Shown: one piece after another, positions 29,961-30,008 of the stretch
Position numbering within the stretch: the stretch's first letter is position 1
Layout of the letters: each line of letters starts with the position of its first letter
NCBI GenBank assembly: GCA_900539095.1
Contig: UQAR01000020.1
Location: forward strand, 1-30,008
Length of the DNA: 30,008 nt
DNA from: an uncultured Ruminococcus sp.
Lineage (GTDB): Bacteria; Bacillota; Clostridia; Oscillospirales; Ruminococcaceae
Direction of reading: 5' to 3'
Made by a program: the position numbers and the translations under genes
Notes under the pieces: generated by a model
The model's database searches: none
What the model saw: only the letters and a program-made list of their open reading frames with translations
What the model was told of the DNA's origin: nothing

Positions 29961-30008
29961 CTGTCTCTTATACACATCTGACGCTGCCGACGAATTAGAC
30001 GGTGTAGA
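29961..30008 (+). other. Illumina Nextera adapter contamination
   Basis: 29961-29979 is CTGTCTCTTATACACATCT, the Nextera transposase mosaic end. 29980-29993 (GACGCTGCCGACGA) completes the complement of the Nextera read-1 adapter. 29994-30001 (ATTAGACG) is the complement of i5 index S510, and 30002-30008 (GTGTAGA) begins the complement of the P5 primer. None of this is organismal sequence. Confidence 0.98.

Noticed and set aside
29561..29998. Open frame ending VSYTHLTLPTN and a reverse frame starting MCIRDR
   Set aside because: Both are shadows of ftsQ that extend into the Nextera adapter; the end peptides are adapter translations.
1..30008. CRISPR array, prophage, toxin-antitoxin or restriction system
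   Set aside because: No regularly spaced direct repeats with unique spacers, no phage or nuclease genes; the accessory genes at 10.9-14.7 kb show no such pairing.

Overview
The window is bacterial chromosome from a low-to-moderate GC Gram-positive, most likely a Ruminococcus-like member of the Clostridia (Oscillospiraceae). The grounds are strong AGGAGG-type ribosome binding sites, consensus sigma-A promoters, a Firmicute-style division and cell wall (dcw) cluster, a DAP-type MurE, and typical clostridial protein families. The right edge is not genome: from 29961 onward it is Illumina Nextera adapter read into the contig, so the last gene is cut by an artefact.

Layout. 1-376: two tRNA genes on the minus strand (Thr-UGU, cut by the left edge, and Pro-UGG), each with its own perfect-consensus promoter. 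625-1714: a zinc-ribbon, single-pass membrane protein with an acidic tract and a Thr-rich stalk, followed by two hairpin terminators. 1740-6118: a phosphate uptake operon pstS-pstC-pstA-pstB-phoU. Its PstS has its two halves in swapped order (a circular permutation). 6135-10695: a Na/Pi-cotransporter-like protein with a PhoU tail, then a PhoB/PhoP-type response regulator and a PhoR-type histidine kinase. A 172-bp MITE-like long inverted repeat sits between regulator and kinase. The pstS and Na/Pi promoters share spaced TTTAC repeats ending nine bases before the -10, probably the operator of this two-component system.

10696-14738: small accessory genes with their own promoters and terminators. 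They are a DUF4261 protein, a charged protein of unknown function, a 54-residue membrane peptide missed by length cut-offs, an ATC-hydrolase-like protein, an unknown protein, and a family I inorganic pyrophosphatase. 14739-15740 is about 1 kb without a credible gene; it holds palindromic repeats and two promoters leading into the wall cluster.

15741-29960: the dcw cluster mraZ-rsmH-ftsL-pbp(ftsI/spoVD-like)-murE-murF-mraY-ftsW-murG-(unknown membrane protein)-murA-ftsQ, all on the plus strand and closely spaced. Directly upstream of mraZ is a 10-bp-periodic GTG repeat array matching the MraZ operator. The MraY is strongly divergent at residues that are catalytic in the family, and murD is absent from its usual place between mraY and ftsW.

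Together the phosphate half forms a sensing and uptake module (transporter, PhoU proteins, two-component system). The second half makes lipid II precursors and the septal synthase and divisome scaffold.
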